A DNA stretch of 45,104 bases from Candidatus Pelagibacter communis (GTDB lineage Bacteria; Pseudomonadota; Alphaproteobacteria; Pelagibacterales; Pelagibacteraceae): the NCBI RefSeq assembly GCF_001179845.1, contig NZ_CVSB01000057.1, positions 1-45,104 on the forward strand, read 5' to 3'. The notes beneath the pieces were generated by a model that saw only the letters and a program-made list of their open reading frames with translations, was not told where the DNA came from and did not search any database. Positions 1 to 9,017 of this stretch are shown in pieces. The position numbers and the translations under genes were made by a program. Each line of letters opens with the position of its first letter. Position 1 is the stretch's first letter.

Positions 1-43
1 CCGGTTCGTAGCCGAGCGCCTTATCCAATTTGGCCAGCGGTCC
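1..43 (-). tRNA. tRNA-Arg(ACG), 5' portion only, cut by the left edge
   Basis: Read on the minus strand, this GC-rich stretch folds as the first part of a tRNA: acceptor strand GGACCGC, a TG linker, D-stem GCC/GGC, then anticodon stem CTCGG and loop CTACGAA with anticodon ACG. The first four bases of the 3' side of the anticodon stem (CCGG) are present; the rest, including the variable loop, T arm and acceptor 3' strand, lies outside the window. ACG (wobble A read as inosine) is the usual bacterial arginine tRNA for CGN codons. The composition contrasts sharply with the AT-rich surroundings, as expected of a structural RNA. The identity rests on the anticodon alone. Confidence 0.85.
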
Positions 44-75
44 TTTTAAATAATATATCTCATATATCAAAGTTT

Positions 76-104
76 TTGATTTAATTTAACTTATAAAATA
101 TTAT
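76..104 (+). promoter_or_regulatory. putative sigma70-type promoter for the thiolase gene
   Basis: TTGATT at 76-81 and TATTAT at 99-104 are separated by exactly 17 nt, matching -35/-10 consensus at 4/6 and 5/6 positions. Transcription would start only a few bases before the ATG at 117, giving an almost leaderless message. In such an AT-rich background a match like this can occur by chance. Confidence 0.35.
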
Positions 105-116
105 GTTAACTACTTT

Positions 117-1304
117 ATGAGCAAAAATTCTAGCGATGTTGTTATTACTTCAGCACTAAGAACTCCAATTGGAAGATACAAAGGGTCGTTAAAAAATCTT
201 AGCGCATCAAAATTAGGATCAATAGCAATTAAAGAGGTAATTTATAAATCAAAATTAGATTTAGAGGAGATTGATGAAGTAATTATGGGGCACGTTTTAA
301 CTTCTGGACTTGGTCAAAATCCTGCTAGACAAGCTTCAATCGGTGCAGGAGTACCGGTTTCTAAACCTGCTCATATTGTTAATCAGGTTTGTGGATCTGG
401 ATTAAGATCTGTTGTTTCAGGATATCAATCAATAAGTTTAGGAGAAACTAAAATAGTCATTGCAGGCGGTCAAGAAAATATGTCTCGAGCAACTCATGCA
501 ATTTATTATAGAGAAGATAAAAAATTTTCTGAAAACAAATTAGTAGATACAATGATAAAAGATGGTCTACTCGATTCATTTAATGATTATCATATGGGTG
601 TTACAGCTGAGAATGTTGCTAAAAAATATAAAATTTCTAGAGATGAACAAGATAATTTTTCTTTAAATTCTCAGAAAAAAACAGAAAAAGCTTATAGTCA
701 AAATAGATTTAAAGATGAGCTGATAAAATTACAAATTGAAGATGGCAACAAAAAATTAATTTTTGAAAAAGATGAACATCCTAGAGAAAATTTAAGTATA
801 GACGATCTAAGAAAATTAAAAACAGTATTTAAAGAAAATGGGACTGTAACACCTGGAAATTCCTCAGGTATAAATGATGGTGCTGCGGCCTTAGTTTTAA
901 TGTCTAGAGAGCAAGCAGAAAAAAAATCATTAGAGCCATTGGTTAAAATTGTATCTTGGGCAACTTGTGGGGTTGAGCCTTCATTAATGGGATTAGGACC
1001 CATACCTTCAATTCAAGAAGCATTATCTAAAGCAAATTGGAAAATAGATGAAGTGGATTTATTTGAAATTAATGAGGCTTTTGCAGCACAAAGTGTTGCG
1101 GTAATTAAAGAATTAAAAATCCCTGAACAAAAAGTTAATGTTAATGGAGGAGCAATCGCTCTAGGTCATCCGATTGGAGCTTCTGGGGCAAGAATTTTGG
1201 TTACACTTATCCATGAAATGATCAAGCAAGATAAAAAAAAAGGTTGTGCGGCACTCTGTATTGGTGGTGGTATGGGGATAGCTATGTGTATTGAGAGAAG
1301 CTAA
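117..1304 (+). CDS. acetyl-CoA C-acetyltransferase (thiolase II)
   Basis: A full-length 395-residue thiolase that condenses two acetyl-CoA to acetoacetyl-CoA, or cleaves it in reverse; probably a cytosolic tetramer. The three catalytic positions are visible: the acylated Cys92 in NQVCGSG, His351 in [10 protein letters not shown], and Cys381 in the C-terminal CIGGGMG motif. Both the N-terminal loading half and the C-terminal half with GGAIALGHP are intact. The length is typical for the biosynthetic PhaA/AtoB type. No reductase (phaB) or synthase (phaC) lies beside it, so a role in polyhydroxybutyrate is not supported; branched-chain or short-chain acyl-CoA metabolism is equally possible. It stands alone, 128 nt upstream of the pyruvate dehydrogenase genes. 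The enzyme class is certain; the substrate range is not. Confidence 0.93.
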   Translation: MSKNSSDVVITSALRTPIGRYKGSLKNLSASKLGSIAIKEVIYKSKLDLEEIDEVIMGHVLTSGLGQNPARQASIGAGVPVSKPAHIVNQVCGSGLRSVVSGYQSISLGETKIVIAGGQENMSRATHAIYYREDKKFSENKLVDTMIKDGLLDSFNDYHMGVTAENVAKKYKISRDEQDNFSLNSQKKTEKAYSQNRFKDELIKLQIEDGNKKLIFEKDEHPRENLSIDDLRKLKTVFKENGTVTPGNSSGINDGAAALVLMSREQAEKKSLEPLVKIVSWATCGVEPSLMGLGPIPSIQEALSKANWKIDEVDLFEINEAFAAQSVAVIKELKIPEQKVNVNGGAIALGHPIGASGARILVTLIHEMIKQDKKKGCAALCIGGGMGIAMCIERS

Positions 1305-1432
1305 AAAGCGTAAAATTCATTTATTTTTTTATTTTTTGTACAATAAAAACACAAGATTAACGAAAAAACCTTATTAATGTGTTAAAATAAAATTCAATAA
1401 TGTTTTTTTGGGTATATATAACATTTTAATAA
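1305..1432. other. 128-nt intergenic region before the PDH genes
   Basis: Extremely AT-rich spacer between the thiolase stop and the aceE start. It holds T-runs and a TATATATA element about 15 nt before the start codon that could act as a -10 box, but I see no well-spaced -35, no convincing hairpin terminator and no riboswitch-like structure. Confidence 0.4.
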
Positions 1433-4400
1433 ATGAGCGAAAAATTACTTGTTCCTGACATTGGTGACTTTGAAAATGTTGAGGTTATAGAGATACTTGT
1501 AAAACCTGGTGATCAAATTAAAGAAAATGATCCAATAGTTACAATTGAAAGTGACAAATCAAGTGTTGAAATCCCTTCTACAATTGCTGGAAAAGTAGAT
1601 AGTTTAGGAGTTAAAGTTGGTGATAAAGTTTCTAAAGGTGATTTATTGCTTAATCTTACATCATCACCAAAAACATCACTAGAAAGCACTCTTCCAAAAG
1701 ATACAGAAAATATAATTAAACAAGCTGAAGAAGCAATGGCTGAAAAAAAAGAGGAAGAAAAAATTATATCTGAACCAATAATTGAGAAAAAACAATCTAC
1801 AATACAAGTAGTTAATGGGACTGATATTGATCCGCTTGAAACTCAAGATTGGTTGGAGTCTTTATCAGCAGTTATTTCAAAAGATGGAAATCAAAGAGCT
1901 CATTTTTTGATTAAAGAACTAATTAACAAAGCTTATCGAGAAGGAGCGAATATTCCTTATACTCAAAATACACCTTACATTAATACAATACCCCCAGAGG
2001 CTGAAGTAAAGTCTAGTGGTGATCAAAATATTGAAAGAAGAATTAGATCGTTAATTAGATGGAATGCAGCAGCAATGGTAGTTCGAGCAAATAAAAAACA
2101 CCCTGAACTTGGTGGACACATTGGTACATTTGCATCTGCTGCAACATTATACGATGTTGGCATGAACCATTTTTGGAGAGCAAAAAATAATAAATTTGGT
2201 GGAGATTTAATTTATTTCCAAGGGCATAGTGCTCCGGGAATGTATGCAAGAGCCTTCTTAGAAGGTAGATTAAATGAGAAACAATTAGATAGTTTTAGAC
2301 AAGAGGTAAAGCCTGGAGGTCTATCGTCATATCCACACCCATGGTTAATGCCAAAATTTTGGCAGTTCCCCACAGTATCGATGGGGTTAGGCCCCATGCT
2401 TGCTATATATCAAGCCAGATACATGAAATATTTAATCAATAGAGGTTTGATTAAAGATGAAGGAAGAAAAGTGTGGGCCTTTTTAGGTGATGGAGAAATG
2501 GATGAGCCAGAGTCGATGGGAGCAATTGGGCTGGCTGCAAGAGAGAATTTAGATAATTTAATTTTTGTAATTAATTGCAATCTTCAAAGATTGGACGGTC
2601 CAGTTAGAGGTAATGGAAAAATTATTCAAGAACTTGAAGGAAGTTTTAGAGGATCTGGGTGGAATGTAATAAAGGTAATTTGGGGATCGTATTGGGACTC
2701 ATTGCTTGCTAATGATAAAACTGGTCAATTAGTAAAAATTATGAATGAAACCGTAGATGGTGAGTATCAAGCAATGAAAGCAAGAGATGGTGCTTATGTA
2801 AGAGAAAAGTTTTTTGGAAAATCCCCTGAAACATTAGAATTAGTTTCAAGCATGTCTGATAAAGATATATGGCGACTTAATAGAGGTGGACATGATCCTC
2901 ATAAAGTTTTTGCAGCATATGATAAGGCAACTAAAAATAAAGGAAGCCCATCAGTAATTATTGCTAAAACTATTAAAGGTTATGGAATGGGAAAATCCGG
3001 TGAAAGTGTAAATACTACTCATCAAACTAAAAAATTAGATGTTGATGACTTGATGTATTATAGAGATCGATTTGATGTTCCTTTAACAGATGAACAGGTA
3101 AGAAATATTGAATATTTTAAGCCTGATGAAAAATCACCCGAAATAAAATATCTTAAAGAAAGAAGAATTAAATTAGGTGGATTTTTACCTGAGCGATCTA
3201 CTTTTGCAAAACCAATAAAAGCACCAACCAAAGATATTTTTGATTTTATGAAAGTATCGACTGGTGAAAAAGAAATGTCCACTACTATGGCACTTGTGAG
3301 AATGCTAACTAATTTATTAAGAGATAAAAATATATCTCCTAGATTAGTTCCAATTATTCCTGATGAAGCCAGAACTTTTGGAATGGAAGGTTTTTTTCAA
3401 AAAATTGGAATTTATGCACATGAGGGGCAAAAATATGAACCTGAAGATGCTGCTCAATTAAGTTCTTATAGAGAAGATAAAAGTGGTCAAGTTTTAGAAG
3501 AAGGTATCAATGAGGCAGGTGCTATGTCTTCATGGATTGCTGCTGCCACTGCATATACTAATCATGATATCGAAATGATCCCAATTTATATTTTTTATTC
3601 AATGTTTGGTTTCCAAAGAATAGGAGATCTAGCTTGGGCAGCCGGGGATAGTCAGGCTAGAGGATTTTTGGTAGGTGCAACAGCTGGAAGAACAACATTA
3701 GCTGGAGAAGGCTTACAACACCAGGATGGACATAGTCATTTAATTGCATCAACTATTCCAAATTGTGTAACTTATGATCCTACATTTCACTATGAGTTAG
3801 CTGTAATTTTTCGAGAAGGTCTAAGAAGAATGCATGAGAAAAATGAGAATGTTTTTTATTATATTACAACAATGAATGAAAATTACACACATCCAGAAAT
3901 GCCGAAAGATAAAAATTGTGAGGAAGGCATTTTAAAGGGTATGTATAAAATAAAAGAATTTAACAAATACAAAAAAACTAAAATCCAACTTTTAGGATCA
4001 GGAACAATCTTAAGGGAAATGATGTCTGCTGCAGAGATTTTGCAAAATGATTATCAAATTGATAGCGAGATATGGAGTGTAACAAGTTTTAATGAATTAA
4101 GAAAAGATGGAATGGAGGTAGAAAGATTTAATCTTTTGAATCCTGATAAAGAACCTAAAAAATCTTATGTTGAGCAATGCTTGGGCCAAACAGAGGGCCC
4201 AATTATGGCTGCATCTGATTATATGAGAATGAATTCAGATCAAATCAGACCTTATACTAATAAAAGCTTTTATTCATTAGGAGCAGATGGTTTTGGAAGA
4301 AGTGATACAAGAAAAAATTTAAGAAAATTTTTTGAGGTAGATAAAGAACATTTGGTTGCTTATGGTTTAAGTATTTTAGCAAAAGAACAGCTTATAACTT

Positions 4401-4471
4401 CTAAATATGCAAAAGATGCAATGAAGAAGTATAATATTGATACTAACAAACCAATGCCAACAAAATTATAA
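1433..4471 (+). CDS. aceE: pyruvate dehydrogenase E1 (homodimeric type) with N-terminal lipoyl domain
   Basis: E1 decarboxylates pyruvate with thiamine diphosphate and reductively acetylates a lipoyl group. The body matches the homodimeric AceE family: the ThDP/Mg motif begins GDGEMDEPES (Gly352-Asp353-Gly354) and ends at NCNLQRLDGP, and a GHSAPGMYARAF block precedes it. At 1012 residues it is about 125 longer than enterobacterial AceE. The extra N-terminus, residues 1-75, is a complete lipoyl domain with Lys42 in ESDKSS as the predicted lipoylation site, followed by a charged linker (about 76-125). By hand alignment it shares about 47 of 75 positions with the lipoyl domain of the E2 encoded next. 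The stop overlaps the E2 start by one base (TAATG), indicating translational coupling. E3 (lpd) is not in the window. Confidence 0.95.
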   Translation: MSEKLLVPDIGDFENVEVIEILVKPGDQIKENDPIVTIESDKSSVEIPSTIAGKVDSLGVKVGDKVSKGDLLLNLTSSPKTSLESTLPKDTENIIKQAEEAMAEKKEEEKIISEPIIEKKQSTIQVVNGTDIDPLETQDWLESLSAVISKDGNQRAHFLIKELINKAYREGANIPYTQNTPYINTIPPEAEVKSSGDQNIERRIRSLIRWNAAAMVVRANKKHPELGGHIGTFASAATLYDVGMNHFWRAKNNKFGGDLIYFQGHSAPGMYARAFLEGRLNEKQLDSFRQEVKPGGLSSYPHPWLMPKFWQFPTVSMGLGPMLAIYQARYMKYLINRGLIKDEGRKVWAFLGDGEMDEPESMGAIGLAARENLDNLIFVINCNLQRLDGPVRGNGKIIQELEGSFRGSGWNVIKVIWGSYWDSLLANDKTGQLVKIMNETVDGEYQAMKARDGAYVREKFFGKSPETLELVSSMSDKDIWRLNRGGHDPHKVFAAYDKATKNKGSPSVIIAKTIKGYGMGKSGESVNTTHQTKKLDVDDLMYYRDRFDVPLTDEQVRNIEYFKPDEKSPEIKYLKERRIKLGGFLPERSTFAKPIKAPTKDIFDFMKVSTGEKEMSTTMALVRMLTNLLRDKNISPRLVPIIPDEARTFGMEGFFQKIGIYAHEGQKYEPEDAAQLSSYREDKSGQVLEEGINEAGAMSSWIAAATAYTNHDIEMIPIYIFYSMFGFQRIGDLAWAAGDSQARGFLVGATAGRTTLAGEGLQHQDGHSHLIASTIPNCVTYDPTFHYELAVIFREGLRRMHEKNENVFYYITTMNENYTHPEMPKDKNCEEGILKGMYKIKEFNKYKKTKIQLLGSGTILREMMSAAEILQNDYQIDSEIWSVTSFNELRKDGMEVERFNLLNPDKEPKKSYVEQCLGQTEGPIMAASDYMRMNSDQIRPYTNKSFYSLGADGFGRSDTRKNLRKFFEVDKEHLVAYGLSILAKEQLITSKYAKDAMKKYNIDTNKPMPTKL

Positions 4472-5733
4472 TGTCAGAAACTGAGATTAAAGTACCTAAT
4501 ATTGGAGATTTTAAAGATGTTGAGGTTATTGAGGTATTAGTTACAGAAGGTCAATCAATTAAAAAAAATGATGCTCTAATAACAATCGAAAGTGATAAAT
4601 CTAGTGTAGAAATACCATCAAATTTAGAAGGTAAAATTAAAAATTTAAAAATAAGAGTAGGAGACAAAGTTTCTGAGGGCGACTTAATTTTAACTATAGA
4701 AAGTGATTTAAAAGTTAAAAAGCAAGAGGTTAAAGAAAAACCAGAAATTGAAAAAGAGTCAAAAAATATTGAGGTAATAAAACCTGAAATCCAAGAAAAA
4801 ACATTTTCTAAAAATAATTTTTCAGAAATTTCATCTGCAAGTCCAAAAGCTAGAAAATTTGCTAGAGAACTTGGTGTAGATATTAATCAAGTAGTGGGAA
4901 GTCAGAAAGATGGCAGAGTTGTTGAAGATGATATTAAAAAATTTGTTTCATCTAATTCAAAAAACAACGTTGTAGTAAAAGATAGTAAACCAGATAAAAT
5001 TAAAAACGAATTTGAACATTCTGATTTTGGTGAAATAGAAATTCAAGACATACCAAGAGTAAAAAAATTATCATCAAAATATCTTACAAATTCATGGACA
5101 ACAATTCCTCATGTTACAAATCACGATGAAGCCGACATAACAGAGATGGAAAGTTTTAGAAGTTCCTTAACCGATATGTATACTGGAGAAAAAATTAAAA
5201 TTACACCTCTAGCATTTATAATAAAGGCTTTGGTTGCATCTCTAAAGAAATTTCCTAGCTTTAATTCCTCTATTGACGAAATTGAGACTGGAAAAATGAC
5301 TTTAAAAAAATATTACCATATTGGGATAGCAGTTGATACGCCAAATGGATTGATGGTTCCAAAAATAAGAAATGCAAATAACAAAAAAATTTCTCTGATA
5401 AGCAAAGAGTTAAAAGAGGTAAGTGAACTTTGCAGAAATTTAAAAATTGATAAAAAAGAATTGTTTGGTGGCTCGATGACAATTACGAGTTTAGGTGGTA
5501 TAGGAGGGTCTTTTTTTACACCTATAATTAATTATCCTGAAGTTGCTATATTAGGAGTAGGAAGATCAGAAAAAAAACAAATTTTTATGAATGGTAAGTT
5601 TCAAACCAGGACTATGCTCCCAATTTCTTTATCTTATGATCACAGAATTATTGATGGTGCAGAAGCAGCTAGGTTTAATAATGATCTAAAAGAAAACTTA
5701 GGGAAAAATTTTGCTTATAAACTAGCTGTCTAA
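4471..5733 (+). CDS. aceF: pyruvate dehydrogenase E2, dihydrolipoamide acetyltransferase
   Basis: E2 forms the core of the pyruvate dehydrogenase complex and transfers acetyl groups from lipoyl-lysine to CoA. The domain order is clear: one lipoyl domain (1-77, Lys43 in ESDKSS), a Lys/Glu-rich linker, a peripheral subunit-binding domain (about 118-157, starting SASPKARKFARELG), a second linker, and the acyltransferase domain ending in SYDHRIIDG with His391 and Asp395 as catalytic residues. The length (420) suits a single-lipoyl E2; the relative E. coli protein has three such domains. The SYDHRIIDG sequence also fits 2-oxoacid E2s in general, so the assignment to pyruvate rests on the adjacent AceE. 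The short gap to the next gene (6 nt) suggests the EamA permease gene is co-transcribed. Confidence 0.95.
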   Translation: MSETEIKVPNIGDFKDVEVIEVLVTEGQSIKKNDALITIESDKSSVEIPSNLEGKIKNLKIRVGDKVSEGDLILTIESDLKVKKQEVKEKPEIEKESKNIEVIKPEIQEKTFSKNNFSEISSASPKARKFARELGVDINQVVGSQKDGRVVEDDIKKFVSSNSKNNVVVKDSKPDKIKNEFEHSDFGEIEIQDIPRVKKLSSKYLTNSWTTIPHVTNHDEADITEMESFRSSLTDMYTGEKIKITPLAFIIKALVASLKKFPSFNSSIDEIETGKMTLKKYYHIGIAVDTPNGLMVPKIRNANNKKISLISKELKEVSELCRNLKIDKKELFGGSMTITSLGGIGGSFFTPIINYPEVAILGVGRSEKKQIFMNGKFQTRTMLPISLSYDHRIIDGAEAARFNNDLKENLGKNFAYKLAV

Positions 5734-5739
5734 TTAAAA

Positions 5740-6633
5740 ATGAGTAAATCCATATCATTATTTAGTGCCTTATTGTGCACTTTCATTTGGGGAACAACTT
5801 TTATTGCCCAAGACACAGGCATGGATAATATTGGCCCTTTTACGTTTAATGCTGTGAGGTTTTTTGTTGGTTTTTTAGCCATAACTCCACTTTTGATTTT
5901 GTTTGAATTAAAAAATTTTAAATCAGAATTTAAATTAGATAAAAAAACTTTCATAATTTATTCATTGTTAATTGGAATTTCTTTATTTTTAGGCTCTGCA
6001 CTTCAACAAGTTGCTTTGCTTTATACAGATGTTGCAAATGCTGCTTTTTTTACAATTTTTTATGTGCCAATGGTACCGATTATCATTTTTTTGTTTGGTA
6101 AAAAATCAATGCATTGGAGTGTATGGCCTTCTGTAATTCTATGTTTAATTGGAGGATATTTATTAACAAATTTTCATGATGCAACAGTAAGATTAGGAGA
6201 TACTTTAGTTGTTCTAGGAGCTTTATTTTGGAGCACTCATATTATTTTTACTGGGATCATTATAACTAAATACAATCTTCCACTTACCTTAGGAGCTGCA
6301 CAGACTTTAATAGTGGCTATTTTTTCATTTATAATTGGAATTATTTATGAAGAATTTATTTTAAGTAATATTTTAATGGAAATTTATTCAATTTTATATG
6401 CAGGTATATTATCTGGCGGATTTGCATTTGTTCTACAAATTTATGCACAAAGAAATATTACACCTGCACCAGCAGCTATTATATTTTCACTTGAAGGTGT
6501 ATTTGCGACTATAGCTGCTTGGTTTATTTTAAATCAAATTCTAGATGTTAATAATTTACTTGGATGCTTTTTTATTCTATGTGGAGTTCTCCTATCTCAA
6601 TTACTCCCTTTAATTAAGAAGAAATATACTTAA
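5740..6633 (+). CDS. EamA/DMT-family permease
   Basis: A 297-residue inner-membrane protein with about ten hydrophobic segments arranged as two repeated five-helix halves, the layout of the drug/metabolite transporter superfamily. The first half begins SALLCTFIWGTTFIAQD and the second LVVLGALFWSTHIIFTG, both carrying the F-W-(G/S)-(T/S) signature typical of EamA repeats. These proteins move amino acids, nucleosides or other small metabolites, but the substrate cannot be read from sequence. It starts 6 nt after aceF and so may be in the same transcript. Its last four bases (TTAA) are shared with the stop codon of the oppositely oriented uppP. Confidence 0.88.
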   Translation: MSKSISLFSALLCTFIWGTTFIAQDTGMDNIGPFTFNAVRFFVGFLAITPLLILFELKNFKSEFKLDKKTFIIYSLLIGISLFLGSALQQVALLYTDVANAAFFTIFYVPMVPIIIFLFGKKSMHWSVWPSVILCLIGGYLLTNFHDATVRLGDTLVVLGALFWSTHIIFTGIIITKYNLPLTLGAAQTLIVAIFSFIIGIIYEEFILSNILMEIYSILYAGILSGGFAFVLQIYAQRNITPAPAAIIFSLEGVFATIAAWFILNQILDVNNLLGCFFILCGVLLSQLLPLIKKKYT

Positions 6634-7394
6634 TAAACTAAACTAAATAAAATCAAAGCAATTATTATTCTATAAATTACAAACGCATTCATTGAAAATT
6701 TATTTATATAAATTAAAAAAAATTTAACTGTTAGAAAAGAAAAAATAAAAGAAGATATAATTGCGATAACAACTAAGTAATTAAACTGAATTGATTGTTC
6801 AAAAACATCTTTTAAACTTAAGACACTAGCTCCAGCTAATGCTGGGATTGAAAGTAAAAAAGATATCTTACTTGAATCTACTCTATTAAATTTTAAAATT
6901 CTCGCAGCTGTTATAGTAATTCCTGCCCTACTCACTCCGGGTACAAGAGAGAAAATTTGGAAAACACCTATAAATATTATTGACTGAAAATTTAAATTTG
7001 AAGAAATTTTTTTATCAAATCGATTTTTGTCTGAGATGTATAAAATAATTGCGAATATTAAAGTAGTCCAAGCAATGACTTCTAAATTTCTTAACTGATA
7101 AATTAAATTTGTACTATAAAGTATGTATCCAACAATTATTAATGGAATAGATCCTAATACAATTAAATTTAAAATTCTTTTATTTTTTCTGATATCAAAC
7201 AATTCATCTTTAAAAAAATAAATTATAGCTATTAGTGAACCTAGATGGAGGCTGATATCAATAAGCAAAGAACTAGATTTAAATTCATATAAAGTAGAAA
7301 CCAAAATTAAATGAGCAGAAGAACTAATAGGAAGAAATTCAGATATTCCTTGAATTGCGGAGAGAATTAAAACTTCTATAATATTTTGAAACAT
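6630..7394 (-). CDS. uppP: undecaprenyl-diphosphatase (BacA/UppP family)
   Basis: An integral membrane phosphatase that converts undecaprenyl diphosphate to undecaprenyl phosphate, recycling the lipid carrier for peptidoglycan and O-antigen-type glycans. Both family signatures are present: an N-terminal re-entrant motif GISEFLPISSSAHL (Glu19 and the SSSAH run) and a central VPGVSRAGITI matching the PGxSRSG motif, with Ala in place of the usual second Ser. About seven or eight hydrophobic stretches fit the known fold. At 254 residues it is slightly short of E. coli UppP (273). It is transcribed away from gltD, and its 3' end overlaps the EamA permease gene by four bases. Confidence 0.93.
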   Translation of the reverse strand: MFQNIIEVLILSAIQGISEFLPISSSAHLILVSTLYEFKSSSLLIDISLHLGSLIAIIYFFKDELFDIRKNKRILNLIVLGSIPLIIVGYILYSTNLIYQLRNLEVIAWTTLIFAIILYISDKNRFDKKISSNLNFQSIIFIGVFQIFSLVPGVSRAGITITAARILKFNRVDSSKISFLLSIPALAGASVLSLKDVFEQSIQFNYLVVIAIISSFIFSFLTVKFFLIYINKFSMNAFVIYRIIIALILFSLVY

Positions 7395-7577
7395 TGTTTC
7401 TTCGTAACTTATAAAGTATTTATTTAAAACAATTCGATTTAAGCATAATAGCTATGCAATAATTAAAAACGTGTTAGTTGACGGTAATAATTTAAAAATT
7501 AAGGTCAATATATATGACCTATTTTATGCTTTATATACATAAATCAGGGTATATTTTGCCAAAACTTAAATAATATT
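7395..7577. promoter_or_regulatory. divergent regulatory region between uppP and gltD
   Basis: The longest gene-free stretch in the window (183 nt), driving uppP leftward and gltDB rightward. It holds a small inverted repeat GCATA-N5-TATGC (7443-7457), a TTGACG hexamer (7478-7483), the AGGTCA palindrome described separately, and a TATATT (7550-7555) that may be the gltD -10 box. No -35 with good spacing to that -10 is evident, which would suit an activator-dependent promoter. Confidence 0.5.
7502..7520. promoter_or_regulatory. operator-like inverted repeat upstream of gltDB
   Basis: AGGTCA at 7502-7507 and its exact reverse complement TGACCT at 7515-7520 flank a 7-nt AT spacer, a 19-bp element with two half-sites about 13 bp centre to centre. 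Its place, 58 nt before the gltD start and just upstream of the presumed core promoter, suits binding by a dimeric regulator of nitrogen assimilation. It does not match the NtrC consensus (TGCACC-N5-GGTGCA). The regulator is unknown. Confidence 0.5.
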
Positions 7578-9017
7578 ATGCCAGATAAAATGCTCAAATT
7601 TGTTGAAATAGGTCAACAAACTCCACCTAAAAGAGAAGTTGATACGAGAAAGAAAGATTTTAATGAAATTTATGACGAGTATATCAATGAAAAAGCCAAA
7701 GAACAGTCAAGTAGGTGTTCGCAATGTGGAGTACCTTTTTGCCAAGTTCATTGTCCTTTAAGTAACAACATACCAGATTGGCTTAAACTGACAGCTGAGG
7801 GAAGATTAAAAGAAGCATATGAATTATCCCAAAGCACAAACAATATGCCTGAAGTGTGTGGCCGAATTTGCCCCCAAGATAGATTATGCGAGGGAAATTG
7901 TGTAATTGAACAATCTGGTCATGGAACAGTAACTATTGGATCAGTAGAAAAATATATCACAGATAATGCTTGGGCTGAGGGCTGGGTAAAACCAATTAAG
8001 GTAACGAATGAAAAAAAACAAAGCGTAGGAATTATAGGAGCAGGTCCTGCTGGTTTAGCTGCTGCAGAGCAATTAAGAAAAAATGGATATAAAATTACTG
8101 TCTACGATAGATATGATAGAGCAGGAGGATTATTAATTTATGGAATTCCAAATTTTAAATTAGAAAAAGAAGTTGTAGAGCGAAGAACAAAACTATTAAA
8201 GGATGGAGGAATTGAATTTGTTCAAAATTTTGAAGTTGGTAAAGATGCAAGCCTAGATCAATTGAGAAAAAAACACGACGCAATTTTAATTGCAACAGGA
8301 GTTTATAAAGCAAGAGAAGTAAACTTACCTGGAAATGATCTTGATAATATTTTTCCTGCAATGGATTTTTTAACAGCATCTAATAAAAAAGGTCTAGGAG
8401 ATGATGTTGAGTTGTTTGATAAGGGAATTTTAAACGCAGAAGGTAAAGATATTGTTGTAATCGGTGGAGGTGACACAGCAATGGATTGTGTAAGAACTTC
8501 TATAAGACAGAAGGCAAAATCTGTTAAATGTTTGTATAGAAGAGATAAAGAAAATATGCCAGGATCTGCTAGAGAAGTTGCAAACGCAGAAGAAGAAGGT
8601 GTTGAGTTTGTTTGGTTATCAAGTCCTAAAGAATTTAAAGGTAAAAATAAAGTAGAAAAAATAATTGTAGATCAAATTAAATTAGGTGATCCAGATGAGA
8701 CAGGAAGAAGGAAGCCACAAGTACAAGAAGGCTCAAGTTACGAAACAAAAGCAGATATGGTTATCAAAGCACTAGGTTTTGATCCTGAGGATTTACCAAA
8801 TTTATTTGATAGTAGTGAATTACAAGTAACAAAGTGGGGAACTATTAAAACAGATTTTGATACTATGGAAACAAATATAAAAGGGGTGTTTGCTGCTGGT
8901 GATATAGTTAGAGGAGCTTCATTAGTTGTTTGGGCGATAAAAGATGGAAGAGATGCAGCAGCTTCAATTAAAACTTATCTAGAGAGTAAATCTAAAGTGG
9001 AAAAAAGAGTGGCTTAA
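7578..9017 (+). CDS. gltD: glutamate synthase (NADPH) small subunit
   Basis: The beta subunit of GOGAT takes electrons from NADPH through FAD and iron-sulphur centres to the large subunit, which makes two glutamates from glutamine and 2-oxoglutarate. The N-terminal region carries the clustered cysteines for the two 4Fe-4S centres: CSQCGVPFCQVHCP and, further on, VCGRICPQDRLCEGNC. The FAD-binding Rossmann motif GIIGAGPAGLAAAEQ and the NADPH-binding motif VVIGGGDTAMDCVRT follow, and the C-terminal GVFAAGDIVRGASLVVWAI closes the FAD site. The length (479) is typical. The stop overlaps the gltB start as TAATG. The gene order gltD-gltB is the reverse of that in E. coli. Confidence 0.97.
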   Translation: MPDKMLKFVEIGQQTPPKREVDTRKKDFNEIYDEYINEKAKEQSSRCSQCGVPFCQVHCPLSNNIPDWLKLTAEGRLKEAYELSQSTNNMPEVCGRICPQDRLCEGNCVIEQSGHGTVTIGSVEKYITDNAWAEGWVKPIKVTNEKKQSVGIIGAGPAGLAAAEQLRKNGYKITVYDRYDRAGGLLIYGIPNFKLEKEVVERRTKLLKDGGIEFVQNFEVGKDASLDQLRKKHDAILIATGVYKAREVNLPGNDLDNIFPAMDFLTASNKKGLGDDVELFDKGILNAEGKDIVVIGGGDTAMDCVRTSIRQKAKSVKCLYRRDKENMPGSAREVANAEEEGVEFVWLSSPKEFKGKNKVEKIIVDQIKLGDPDETGRRKPQVQEGSSYETKADMVIKALGFDPEDLPNLFDSSELQVTKWGTIKTDFDTMETNIKGVFAAGDIVRGASLVVWAIKDGRDAAASIKTYLESKSKVEKRVA

